Shown here: piece by piece, positions 11,601 to 22,874 of the stretch | How the letters are laid out: each line of letters begins with the position of its first letter | Position numbering within the stretch: position 1 is the first letter of the stretch | Source of the DNA: Spisula solida | Lineage: Eukaryota > Mollusca > Bivalvia > Venerida > Mactridae | Assembly (NCBI GenBank): GCA_947247005.1 | Contig: OX365952.1 | Location: 28,708,222-28,772,221, forward strand | Length of the DNA stretch: 64,000 nt | Direction of reading: 5' to 3' | The notes under the pieces: generated by a model | What the model saw: only the letters and a program-made list of their open reading frames with translations | Database searches by the model: none | What the model was told of the DNA's origin: nothing | Translations under genes and position numbers: made by a program

Positions 11601-13172
11601 GTGTATCAAGCACGCATAAGGTAGATGGTGTTGGTGTCTCAAAGACGCATAAGGCAGATGATGTTGGTGTTTCAAGCGCACATAAGGTAGATGATGTTGG
11701 TGTATCAAAGACGCATAAGGTAGATGCTGTTGGTGAAGCAAGCACGCATAAGGTAGATGGAGTTGGTGTCTCAAAGACGCATAAGGTAGATAGTCTTGGT
11801 GTATCAAAGACGCATAAGGCAGATGATGTTGGTGTATCAAGCACGCATAAGGTAGATGATGTTGGTGTATCAAAGACGCATAAGGCAGATGATGTTGGTG
11901 TTTCAAGCACGCATAAGGTAGATGATGTTGGTGTATCAAGCACGCATCAGGAAGATGGTGTTGGTGTCTTAAAGACGCATAAGGTAGATGGTGCTGGTGT
12001 CTCAAAGACGCATAAGGTAGATGATGTTGTTGTATCAAGGAAGCATAAGGTAGATGATGTTGGTGTATCAAGCACGCATAAGGTAGATGGTGTTGGTGTC
12101 TCAAAGACGCATAAGGCAGATGATGTTGGTGTATCAAGCACGCATAAGGTAGATGATGTTGGTGTATCAAAGACGCAAAAGGCAGATGATGTTGGTGTTT
12201 CAAGGACGCATAAGATAGATGCTGTTGGTGTATCAAAGACGTATAAGGCAGATGATGTTGGTGTATCAAGCACGCATAAGGTAGATGATGTTGGTGTCTC
12301 AAAGACGCATAAGGCAGATGATGTTGGTCAATCAAAGACGCATAAGGCAGATGATGTTCGTGTATCAAGCACGCATAAGGAAGATGATGTTGGTGTATCA
12401 AAGACGCATAAGGTAGATGGTGTTGGTGTCTCAAAGACGCATAAGGAAGATGATGTTGGTGTATCAAGCACGCATAAGGAAGAAGATGTTGGTGTATCAA
12501 AGACGCATAAGGTAGATGGTGTTGGTGTCTCAAGCACGCATAAGGCAGATGATGTTGGTGTCTCAAGCACGCATAAGGAAGATGGTGTTGGTGTCTTAAA
12601 GACGCATAAGGTAGATGATGTTGGTGTCTTAAAGACGCATAAGGTAGATGATGTTGGTGTCTTAAAGACGCATAAGGTAGATGATGTTAGTGTCTCAAGC
12701 ATGCATAAAGAAGATGGTACTTGTGTCTCAAATACGCATTCAGTTGCACCTAGCGAATCTGAAAATGACTTTACACTTACAACTAAGTTAGACAATGATG
12801 TAGAATACACGAAAGTCAACATAGATAATAACGTAGTGAAGGATTATAGACTGAAATCTATGATTTCACACACATCTAAGAGAAGTATTGAATCAGTGAA
12901 GAACCACTGTTCTAGGTCTGACTGTGAGTTCAGTGTGTATGTTAGATCTTCAGCTAAAAATGGAATGCCTAGATTGATTCAGGTACGAGCATCAAACAAA
13001 CAGGTACAAGAAGGGGTGGCTAGGAACTTTATCAAACTACGGAAAGATGTTACATCACCTTCACAGTTCTTTGATCCATTACCGGATGCTAAAAGAACGC
13101 TTAAAACACACCTTCAGACTTGCTCTAATCTTATAGAGAGAAACACGGTTGTACACTGGATTGAAAAGAAAG
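8658..13172 (+). CDS. Gene 1, large exon
   Basis: The acceptor AG lies at 8656-8657. The donor AAAG|gtaagc has GT at 13173-13174 and leaves one base (G) of a split codon. The exon encodes about 1,505 residues, with an 8-residue repeat at 9428-9520 and the 11-residue array at 10966-12745. The reading frame continues past the donor only 59 bp, to a stop at 13229-13231, which supports splicing at 13172. Confidence 0.8.
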
Positions 13173-14290
13173 GTAAGCACAAAGTTTGTCCAGTGGTATT
13201 TATAAGTTTTTTACGCACTTCTCGTTTATAATGGTGATATACGGTGTCTTGTGTTATACTCGTAGTTGGGTTTACTTCAACATGTAAGACCACTAGACGA
13301 ATTATTCCGACGTTTCTCTTAAACTTTCCTGAAGTCAAACTTAATTGTACGCTCCCGATACTTGGTGAGAACGAGAGTATTGTGTGGTATATCATTTGAA
13401 CGTTACATTTTGTAGTTAACAGGGCGTTTCAAAATAATTGCTTAATTTACTCACTATGTAAAAAACGAAACACACAGTTGAAAGAGGAAATTTCGAACCT
13501 TTACATAACATTATAACCTAGTTGGAAAATGTATCTTAAGTATGCATCTGTTAATAGGTCAAGTTTAGGTATGACGTCATTTTTGGTTACATTGAAACGT
13601 TACCCTGTCATCCAACGTTACCCTTTCATCCAACCTCAATCCATTATACGTTTGATATGTAAGGGATCTTAGGACAGGGTTTAAATATAAACTGACATGT
13701 GTATTTTGAAACACCCTGTACATGTACTCATACATGAATAAATAGATATGTACGAAAACAAGCCGATAAATGACGCAATGCCAACCCAATTGAAGTGTGT
13801 TTTGTTTGTTTGAATCGTTTTCAACATTTCTTCAGTATATATTGCCAGAGAAGATCTATTTATTACTTCTGAATTAAAAAACAGCAACTTATACTACACT
13901 GTGGCTCATTTTTAGTTTAAATAGTGCTTTGTATTTATAAACATGATGTTTTGACATGGAGGCATAAGGTTTATGATACGGTGATATGTTGTAATGTTCA
14001 TATAGTTGCCGCATTTTGTCTTCGCCTGATCACTATAAAAAAGTGGATTTATCCCCGGTGCGATAATACATTACTATCATCGTGTTGTAGGACCATCAAC
14101 AAACACACAGTTAACAACTGTGCCAGAATTTCACAAACGTGGACCAGCATTCAAGAGCCTGCGTGAAACATTAGGACTAAACAACTTACAGAAGTATGGT
14201 ATTATTCCACAGTGTAAGCAAATAGAGAGAATAAAGCAGGACGAGGAAGGTAATATTATTACAACTGATCCTGACTTTAAATTATTATAA
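8658..14290 (+). CDS. Gene 1: unrecognised protein with a giant exon of 11-residue repeats (partial at 5' end)
   Basis: Two exons are supported: 8658-13172 and 14091-14249 or -14290. The long frame is open for about 4.5 kb, including roughly 2.3 kb and 0.4 kb of non-repetitive sequence either side of the repeat array, which chance does not explain. The frame runs upstream to 8639, but 'tttttcattgcag' ending at 8657 is a strong acceptor, so this is probably an internal exon and the start codon is unknown. No signal peptide or membrane segment is visible. The N-terminal third is acidic, Ser/Thr/Asn-rich and probably disordered. The C-terminal part (about 12900-13172 plus exon 2) is denser and basic, with words such as MPRLIQVRASNK and FHKRGPAFKSLRETLGL, and is the best candidate for a folded domain. 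I do not recognise the family. Short 5' exons, and possibly 3' exons, are missing. Confidence 0.75.
9428..9520 (+). repeat. 24-bp in-frame coding repeat, 4 copies
   Basis: Four nearly identical copies encode HGEYKHDV, the last ending in HAT. They lie inside the large exon of gene 1 and are almost free of substitutions, so the expansion is recent. Confidence 0.9.
10966..12745 (+). repeat. 33-bp coding minisatellite, ~54 copies (11-residue unit)
   Basis: By hand count there are about 54 units with consensus (V/A/E)D(D/G)VGVS(S/K)THK, every one 33 bp, so the frame never shifts. In the second half SSTHK and SKTHK units largely alternate, as do VDD and ADD starts, pointing to a 66-bp higher-order unit. 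Each unit carries invariant Val-Gly-Val, Ser, Thr, His and Lys positions; the product would be a long hydrophilic, His-, Asp- and Ser-rich repeat domain. The antisense frames are also open over the array; those are by-products of the period. Confidence 0.93.
13420..13718. mobile_element. Tc1/mariner-type MITE in the intron of gene 1
   Basis: The left tip CAGGGCGTTTCAAAATAA and the right tip TATTTTGAAACACCCTG are near-perfect inverted repeats 299 bp apart. The right flank is TA, the left AA, consistent with a mutated TA target duplication. No coding capacity is seen. Confidence 0.68.
14091..14290 (+). CDS. Gene 1, following exon (end uncertain)
   Basis: Acceptor 'gtgttgtag' ends at 14090. The exon opens with GA, which completes the codon left by the donor at 13172 (G+GA = Gly). 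The frame then reads GPSTNTQLTTVPEFHKRG and on through FKSLRETLGLNNLQKYG to IERIKQDEEG. It either ends at a donor (GAAG|gtaata, exon end 14249) or continues to a TAA at 14288-14290 as EEGNIITTDPDFKLL. The second choice would make it the last exon. The 29-bp unit that starts at 14261 overlaps this tail. Confidence 0.7.
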
Positions 14291-14333
14291 CAACTGATCC
14301 TGACTTTAAATTAGTATAACAACTGATCCTGAA
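14261..14333 (+). repeat. 29-bp repeat, 2.5 copies, at the end of gene 1
   Basis: The unit begins 'acaactgatcctgactttaa' and starts at 14261, 14290 and 14319. The first copy can be read as coding (ITTDPDFKL); the third runs directly into the 36-bp array. Confidence 0.85.
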
Positions 14334-17300
14334 TAATCCGTCAGTGGGTTAGACAATACATGTATACAGTGATCGGTCAGTAGGTAAGACAGTACATGTA
14401 TACAGTGATCGGTTAGTAGGTGAGACAGTACATGTATACAGTGATCCGCCAGTAGGTTAGACAGTACATGTATACATTGATCGGTTAGGAGGTTAGTCAG
14501 TACATGTATACAATGATCGGTTAGTAGGTGAGACAGTACATGTGTACAATGATCCGCCAGTAGGTTAGACAATATATGTATACAATGATCGGTTAGTAGG
14601 TGAGACAGTACATGTATACAGTGATCGGTTAGTAGATTAAACAGTACATGTATACAATGATCGGTTAGTAGGTGAGACAGTACATGTATACAGTGATCGG
14701 TTAGTAGATTAAACAGTATATGTATACAATGATCAATTAGTAGGTGAGACAGTACATGTATATACATACAGTGATCGGTAAGTAGGTTAGACAGTACATG
14801 TATACAGTGATCGGTTAGTAGGTGAGACAGTACATGTATACAATGATCGGTTAGTAGGTGAGACAGTACATTTGTACAATGATCCGCCAGTAGGTTAGAC
14901 AATATATGTATACAATGATCTGTTAGTAGGTGAGACAGTACATTTGTACAATGATCCGCCAGTAGGTTAGACAAAATATGTATACAATGATCTGTTAGTA
15001 GGTGAGACAGTACATGTATACAATGATCCGTCAGTAGGTGAGACAGTACATGTATACAATGATCGGTCAGTAGGTGAGACAATACACGTATACAGTGATC
15101 GGTCTGTAGGTGAGACAGTACATGTATACAGTGATCGGTTAGTAGAAGAGACAGTACATGTATACAATGATCCGTCAGTAGGTGAGACAGTACATGTATA
15201 CCGTGATCGGTCAGTAGGTGAGACAATACATGTATACAGTGATACGTCAGTAGGTGAGACAGTACATGTATACAGTGATCGGTTAGTAGGTGAGACAATA
15301 CATGTACACAGTGATCGGTCAGTAGGTGAGACAATACATGTATACAGTGATCGGTTAGTAGGTGAGACAGTACATGTATACAATGATCGGTCAGTAGTTG
15401 AGACAGTACATGTATACAGTGATCGGTTAGTAGGTGAGACAGTACATGTATACAGTGATCGGTTAGTAGGTGAGACAGTACATGTATACAGTGATCCGTC
15501 AGTAGGTGAGACAGTACATGTATACAGTGATCGGTCAGTAGGTGAGACAGTACATGTATACAGTAATCGGTTAGTAGATGAGACAGTACATGTATATAGT
15601 GATCGGTTAGTTGGTGAGACAGAACATGTATACAGTGATCGGTTGGTAGATGAGACAGTACATGTGAACAATGAACCGTCAGTAGGTTAGACAGTACATG
15701 TATACAGTGATCCGTCAGTAGGTGAGACAGTACATGTATACAGTGAACGGTCAGTAGGTGAGACAGTACATGTATACAGTGATCTGTTAGTAGGTGAGAC
15801 AGTACATGTATATAGTGATCGGTTAGTTGGTGAGACAGAACATGTATACAGTGATCTGTTAGTAGGTTAGTCTGTACATGTATACAATGATCGGTGAGTA
15901 GGTTAGACAATACATGTATACAGTGATCGGTCAGTAGGTGAGACAGTACATGTATACAGTGATCGGTTAGTAGGTGAGACAGTACATGTATACAGTGATC
16001 GGTTAGTAGTTGAGACAGTACATATATACAGTGATCGGTCAGTAGGTGAGACAGTACATGAATACAATGATCGGTTAGTAGGTGAGACAGTTCATGTATA
16101 CATTGATCGGTTAGTAGGTGAGACAGTACATGTATACAATGATCGGTCAGTAGGTGAGACAGTACATGTATACAGTGATCGGTTAGTAGGTGAGACAGTA
16201 CATGTATACAATGATCCGTCAGTAGGTTTGACAGTACATGTATACAGTGATCGGTTAGTAGGTTAGTCAGTACATGTATACAGTGATCGGTCAGTAGGTG
16301 AGACAGTACATGTATACAATAATCCGTCAGTAGGTGAGACAGTACATGTATACAGTGATCGGTTAGTAGGTTAGACAGTACATGTATACATTGATCGGTT
16401 AGGAGGTTAGTCAGTACATGTATACAATGATCGGTTAGTAGGTGAGACAGTACATGTGTACAATGATCCGCCAGTAGGTTAGACAATATATGTATACAAT
16501 GATCGGTTAGTAGGTGAGACAGTACATGTATACAGTGATCGGTTAGTAGATTAAACAGTACATGTATACAATGATCGGTTAGTAGGTGAGACAGTACATG
16601 TATACAGTGATCGGTTAGTAGATTAAACAGTATATGTATACAATGATCAATTAGTAGGTGAGACAGTACATGTATATACATACAGTGATCGGTAAGTAGG
16701 TTAGACAGTACATGTATACAGTGATCAGTTAGTAGGTGAGACAGAACATGTATACAATGATCGGTTAGTAGGTGAGACAGTACATTTGTACAATGATCCG
16801 CCAGTAGGTTAGACAATATATGTATACAATGATCTGTTAGTAGGTGAGACAGTACATTTGTACAATGATCCGCCAGTAGGTTAGACAATATATGTATACA
16901 ATGATCTGTTAGTAGGTGAGACAGTACATGTATACAATGATCCGTCAGTAGGTGAGACAGTACATGTATACAATGATCGGTCAGTAGGTGAGACAATACA
17001 CGTATACAGTGATCGGTCTGTAGGTGAGACAGTACATGTATACAGTGATCGGTTAGTAGAAGAGACAGTACATGTATACAATGATCCGTCAGTAGGTGAG
17101 ACAGTACATGTATACCGTGATCGGTCAGTAGGTGAGACAATACATGTATACAGTGATACGTCAGTAGGTGATACAGTACATGTATACAGTGATCGGTTAG
17201 TAGGTTAGACAATATATGTATACAGTGATCGGTTAGTAGGTGAGACAGTACATGTATACAGTGATCGGTTAGTAGTTGAGACAGTACATGTATACAGTGA

Positions 17301-17745
17301 TCGGTCAGTAGGTGAGACGGTACGTGTATACAGTGATCGGAAAGTAGGTGAGACAGTACATGTATACAGTGATCGGTTAGTAGGTTAGACAATATATGTA
17401 TACAGTGATTGGTTAGTAGGTTAGACAGTTCATGTATACAGTGATCCGTCAGTAGGGGAGACAGTACATGTATACAGTGATCCGTCAGTAGGGGAGACAG
17501 TACATGTATACAGTGAACCGTCAGTAGGGGAGACAGTACATGTATACAGTGATCCGTTAGTAGGTGAGACAGTACATGTATACAGTGATCGGTTTGAAGG
17601 TTAGACAATATATGTATACAGTGATCGGTTAGTAGGTTAGACAATACATGTATACAGTGATCGGTCAGTAGGTGAGACAGTACATGTATACAGTGATCGG
17701 TTAGTAGGTGAGACAGTACATGTATACAGTGATCGGTTAGTATGA
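14334..17745. repeat. 36-bp satellite-like array, ~95 copies, left block
   Basis: The unit is 'gtacatgtatacagtgatcg' followed by 'gttagtaggtgagaca'. Variants such as gatccgtca, ggttagaca and acaatgatc are mixed. Segments near 14471 and 16385 match over several hundred bases at an offset of about 1,914 bp, so a block of roughly 1.9 kb was duplicated as a higher-order unit. Because 36 is a multiple of 3, the minus strand is open for about 1,100 codons; this is not treated as a gene. Confidence 0.95.
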
Positions 17746-18218
17746 CAATGACAATATTTTATTTGACATGGCGGCCACCGGCCCAGAATCAACATACATT
17801 ATTTTACATATACATGTACATACATCTATATTGTACACAAGCATAAATGTAACACAATTACATGCATACACGCATATATATCACATACATTTGAAAACAA
17901 GACAACATAATTCAACGTATTTGAAATACAATTACATTTTGATTTATATTACCGCACAACAGAGCGACACAAACATACAATGTCAAACAGCAGACGCCAA
18001 CATGCGTTTTCTTTCAATAAACCCATAATAAACATACATAGCAAGGTTTTTTATGGTATGCTCATTTCTGTTGCTCATTAATATATTGAATGATTGCATG
18101 CATACTCTGTTGTAATACTTTGGTGGAATATATTGAGCTCTTAATTGTGATAGGTTTGGACAGACTAATACAAAATGTATTTCATTTTCCACACCGGAAC
18201 CGCAGAGCTTACATATAC
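17746..18218 (-). mobile_element. 5'-truncated CR1/jockey-like LINE inserted in the 36-bp array
   Basis: The minus strand reads CKLCGSGVENEIHFVLVCPN and then RAQYIPPKYY, 'NEHTIKNLAMYVYYGF' and a stop. This is the C-terminal tail that follows reverse transcriptase in many molluscan LINEs, with a CX2C...H...C knuckle. The tail frame is intact, so the copy is fairly young. The 3' UTR ends in a 'gtcaaataaaatattgtcat' style tail at the left border. The same 20-bp array text, tatacagtgatcggttagta, occurs on both sides, which could be a target duplication or simply the array's period. Confidence 0.8.
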
Positions 18219-19160
18219 GTTCATATACAGTGATCGGTTAGTAGTTGAGACAGTACATGTATACAGTGATCGGTCAGTAGGTGAGACGGTACGTGTATAC
18301 AGTGATCGGAAAGTAGGTGAGACAGTACATGTATACAGTGATCGGTTAGTAGGTTAGACAATATATGTATACAGTGATTGGTTAGTAGGTTAGACAGTTC
18401 ATGTATACAGTGATCCGTCCGTAGGGGAGACAGTACATGTATACAGTGATCCGTCAGTAGGGGAGACAGTACATGTATACAGTGAACCGTCAGTAGGGGA
18501 GACAGTACATGTATACAGTGATCCGTTAGTAGGGGAGACAGTACATGTATACAGTGATCGGTTTGAAGGTTAGACAATATATGTATACAGTGATCGGTTA
18601 GTAGGTTAGACAGTACAGGTATACAGTGATCCGTCAGTAGGGGAGACAGTACATGTATACAGTGATCCGTCAGTAGGTTAGACAGTACATGTATACAGTG
18701 ATCGGTCAGTAGGTTAGTCAGTACATGTATACAGTGATCGGTTAGTAGATTGGACAGTATATGTATACAGTGATCGGTTAGTAGGTTAGACAGTAAATGT
18801 ATACAGTGATCGGTCAGTAGGGGAGACAGTACATGTATACAGTGATCCGTCAGTAGGTTAGACAGTACTTGTATACAATGATCCGTCAGTGGGTTAGACA
18901 GTACATGTATACAGTGATCCGTCGGTAGGTTAGACAGTACATGTAAACAGTGATCGGTCAGTAGGTTAGACAGGACATGTATACAGTGATCGGTCAGTAG
19001 GTTAGACAGGACTTGTATACAGTGATCGGTCAGTAGGTTAGACAGTACATGTATACAGTGATCGGTCAGTAGGTTAGACAGGACATGTATACAGTGATCG
19101 GTCAGTAGGTTAGACAGGACATGTATACAGTGATCGGTCAGTAGGTTAGACAGGACATGT
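18219..19160. repeat. 36-bp satellite-like array, right block (~26 copies)
   Basis: Same unit as 14334-17745. The first ~400 bp repeat the order of variants seen at about 17240-17660, including the rare 'gacggtacgtgtatac' and 'gatcggaaagtagg' units. The LINE is therefore flanked by duplicated array segments rather than by one simply cut array. Confidence 0.93.
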
Positions 19161-20104
19161 ATCAAAACGATTAAAACAAACAAAGACGCCAAAATATATA
19201 TAGCCCGTTTGCAGCGAAACCAATCGTCTAAATTTTGATTGGTTAAAAATCTATTCATCAAATGTTGAATTATAATTACATTCTACCTACTCCTATTTTA
19301 AATTTCATAATTTTTAATTACTTATTTAAACAAGTTTATTCTTTATTGTATATTGATATTACTTGAGTTTGGACACTTTAACGCAGGGAGGAAATCTGGT
19401 ATTCCATTGATGTTTAACTGTATTTTTATTAACTGTTATAATCCGTGATCAGCGAGATTAACATTGCTGTGATGAATGCGATATTTATGAGGCCCTATAA
19501 GTCGATTTATTTAGGTATGTCGCTTGTGTGTATACAGGTTATGATACACATAGACAGTACAGGCGTACAGACGGGCCTCGTATATGCTATATTAAATAGG
19601 TTACAAATACGTCAATCTACCGTTAGACGTGTCACGTGACCACAAAATTGGCTGTTGTGCGTATCGAATCTTCTGACATGAAGTTTCATTGTAAACTACA
19701 AATATTTTACATAGAACTTATGAACAAAACTTTTTTCACACATGTCCGATGTTGCAAAAAATTTATTGTGTATTAGGTAGATACATTTCATTTACTCGTG
19801 CAAAATCTCATACTTGTAAGTACAGTAAATACTGAGAAATCTTCATTTTAGACGATTTTTTTCGCCGCAAACGGACTATACGACGCACGAATTTTTGTTT
19901 CAGATTTTCCCGCCATTCTTCCACCAAAAATACGAAGAAAATGGATTCAGAAGAAACATGAAAAGAAATTTATCAATTAAATAGAACAATGAAATATATA
20001 ATATACAAAAAATGTAGCTACATGTAGTTTACTACTTTCTTCAATAAAAATGTAAATAGCATTCATTATTTGCTTTTCTCTTTTATTGATTGTGATGTAC
20101 CATA
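19161..20104. other. no gene seen
   Basis: AT-rich spacer. No coding frame or known repeat is recognised. Confidence 0.4.
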
Positions 20105-21235
20105 AGATTTAAATAATAAATTTAAACAAACACGCATTATCCATGTTTTCTTGGTACAGTAAAACCTCGGTAATACGAGCAGCGATTATTCGAGCAACCG
20201 GCCTAATTCGAGCAAATTTCAAAGTCCCGAAAAATTTGCTCTATATTGTACAGTAATTTATGCTTCTAATTCGAGTAATGTTATTACGAGCATCCGGTCT
20301 AATTCGAGCGCAGGTGTCGGTCCATTCAACAATTTTCAACGATAATTAGTTACTTTATCTCGAGGCAATCATCCGAGCGAAATTTCACACCCCCGAAAAA
20401 TTGTCAGATTTAATGTTGCTGCGGTCCGTGATTTTCACACATCGTGATTATCACATTTTATGACAATAGCGTAACCTCCAACACTTAAATCGGTTGTTTG
20501 TCTACAATAAAGGTGTCAAAGGGCAAGATTGAATAATACAAATTAATTACGAGGCGTTAATTATGAGAAATTTAATGACGAGTCAACATTTGTTATAGTG
20601 AAAGTAATTTTCACGCCGCGTGTAACTCTTATGATTCACCGATCTAAATGTTAACCTTATCCAAGTCAGAGAAACAATCACAAAACAATGAATATTTGAT
20701 CATTTAATGGTCATAAAACAACTCTAATAGAACATTATGCATTATTTCACCTACAAAGGTAACATTCAACGAATGTCTGCACGACTCAAATTGCATGTAG
20801 ACTTGATAAACAATGACGATATTCGTAGTTGCAACCAAATATGCGCACCAAACACGTACGTGGTAAAACACAGTTACACTTAGTCTTAACAAAAATTCAT
20901 CATACAATTCTGATAATTCGAGCAACTGGCTTAACTCGAGCATTTGGCTTGTCCCGATGGGTCCTCGAAATAACGAGGTTTTACTGTATTTGCCGATCCC
21001 GGAAGTCGACGCTCATAACAAAAACTGTTATGACGTAACGTTTGTTTTCGCGACGTTACGTTTGCTTACGCGACGTCGATACAAAATCTCCCGCCAAGAT
21101 GTAATTATTTCGAAATACAAACGCATAAATTGATGTTTTGTATGCTATAATAGCGTTTACTCGTACTTGGGCACCAACCGTCCCTCCGGACTCTGCAGAT
21201 GTTATAGCACGAAAAAGCACGCGTTAACCCTACAT
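20105..21235 (+). repeat. dispersed repeat R1, copy b, interrupted by a pogo-like element
   Basis: The two halves, 20105-20156 and 20987-21235, together match copy a (790-1294) in order, ending in 'gcgttaaccctaca'. The left half of the terminal palindrome is lost; only the right half remains near 21173-21235. Confidence 0.78.
20157..20986. mobile_element. pogo/Tigger-like non-autonomous DNA transposon with TA target duplication
   Basis: The left tip CAGTAAAACCTCGGTAATAC and the right tip 'ataacgaggttttactg' are inverted repeats. TA flanks both sides (20155-20156 and 20987-20988). Tips beginning CAG..ACCTCG next to TA are typical of pogo/Tigger elements. The 830-bp interior has repeated 'aattcgagca' words near both ends and no transposase frame. 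Removing the element and one TA restores text matching copy a of R1 ('...TAtttgccgatcc'), confirming both boundaries. Confidence 0.85.
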
Positions 21236-21509
21236 TTTCATAGTTTATATAACGAAGACCGTTTTTCAGCAGAACGATTTGTATTTTCGTGTTATTGGTG
21301 TCATATGATAAAAAGAATCTAGCGTGACTCGTTGTCAATTGATACAAACTTATATTAAATTGTTCAGGAAATATTACTTAGCTCGCCAGGGGCTCATTTA
21401 ATAAAATTTCAAGAATTCGTTTAATATAAGTTTATATCAATTATGAACTCGTATTAGATCGTCTATATATACCTCGATTGAATACAGGAAAGGCGACAGA
21501 CGAAGAATG

Positions 21510-21985
21510 TATAACCAGTGAGCATTTAAAACATGGAAGAAATGAAATAAAGGATATTTTAAATTCAATATTAATTTTACCGTTTTGGATGTTCCAAAGT
21601 TTCTCAAAAGTGGAATTCTGACCCCGGTACGTAAAAAAGGAATGGATAAATGTATTCCTAATTGTAATCTCCAACAATATTGGTAAGGTACTGTAATGTG
21701 TCTAACGGTTTTGAACCACAGCAAAATCCGGGATCCGTTACAGAGATGGTTCACAGCAAGGAGTTCGTCATCACCATAAAGACGAATGAAACCATTGTTG
21801 ATGGCGACGCTTGATGCTTAAAACGCCTTTAATACCTTAAACCACGAAATATCATTCAACAAGCTGTATCATATCGGAGTTCAAGGCAGAGAAGCAATTG
21901 CTAAAGTTAAATAGGAAGGTGCATTTTCAAATCAATTCGAGCTTCTCCAAGAATCCAAGCTTAGTTATCATGCACCCTGTATAAA
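21510..21985 (+). pseudogene. CR1/jockey-like LINE reverse transcriptase, upstream half
   Basis: Across several frames the plus strand spells conserved RT text: 'TSEHLKHGRNEIKDIL', then 'VPKFLKSGILTPVRKKG', then 'DPLQRWFTARSSS', then 'LLMATLDA', then 'NHEISFNKLYHIGVQGREAI'. This is fingers-to-palm order, including the first-Asp motif region (TLDA.KAF). Frameshifts and stops make it dead. It stops where the 25-bp array begins, at the point where '(L)SPTLYKCYIN' text would be expected; CTLYKCY is visible at 21972-21992. Confidence 0.78.
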
Positions 21986-21994
21986 TGCTACCAT

Positions 21995-22873
21995 AAACAT
22001 CTACTCCACAGTACACCACAAACATCTACTCCACAGTACACCATAAACATCTACTCCACAGTACACCATAAACATCTACTCCACAGTACACCACAAACAT
22101 CTACTCCACAGTACACCATAAACATCTACTCCACAGTACACCACAAACATCTACTCCACAGTACACCACAAACATCTACTCCACAGTACACCACAAACAT
22201 CTACTTCACAGTATTCCACGAACATCTACTCCACAGTACACCACAAACATCTACTCCACAGTACACCACAAACATCTACTTCACAGTATTCCACGAACAT
22301 CTACTCCACAGTACACCACAAACATCTACTCCACAGTACACCACAAACATCTACTCCACAATACACCACAAACATCTACTCCACAGTACTTCACAAACAT
22401 CTACTCCACAGTATACCACAAACATCTACTCCACAGTACACCACAAACATTTACTCCACAGTATACCACAAACATCTACTCCACAGTACACCACAATCAT
22501 CTACTCCACAGTACACCACAAACATCTACTCCACAGTATACCACAAACATCTACTAAACAGTATACCACAAACATCTACTCCACAGTACACCACAAACAT
22601 CTACTCCACAGTACACCACAAACATCTACTCCACAGTATACCACAAACATCTACTAAACAGTATACCACAAACATCTACTAAACAGTATACCACAAACAT
22701 CTACTAACCAGTATACCACAAACATCTACTCCACATTACACCACAAACATCTACTCCACAGTATACCACAAACATCTACTCCACAGTACACCACAAACAT
22801 CTACTCCACAGTACACCACTAACATCTACTCCACAGTACACCACAAACATCTACTCCACAGTACACCACAAAC
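21995..22873 (+). repeat. 25-bp minisatellite inside a LINE RT
   Basis: About 35 copies of 'aaacatctactccacagtac' + 'accac', with minor variants (ccataaacat, ctactaaaca, gtattccacg). The first unit continues directly from LINE coding text. Confidence 0.93.
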
Positions 22874-22874
22874 A

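Noticed and set aside
10585..12822. Long antisense open frames opposite the gene 1 repeat
   Set aside because: The 33-bp period opens several frames. Only the plus-strand frame extends far into non-repetitive sequence and has matching splice sites.
14306..17644. A 1,112-codon open frame on the minus strand with LTDHCIHVLSHL repeats
   Set aside because: It coincides with the 36-bp array, whose period is a multiple of three; other frames over the array are also open, and there is no non-repetitive coding flank.
14334..17745. Possible CRISPR-like array because the repeat is 36 bp
   Set aside because: There are no unique spacers; units are directly contiguous, and the setting is eukaryotic with introns and LINEs.
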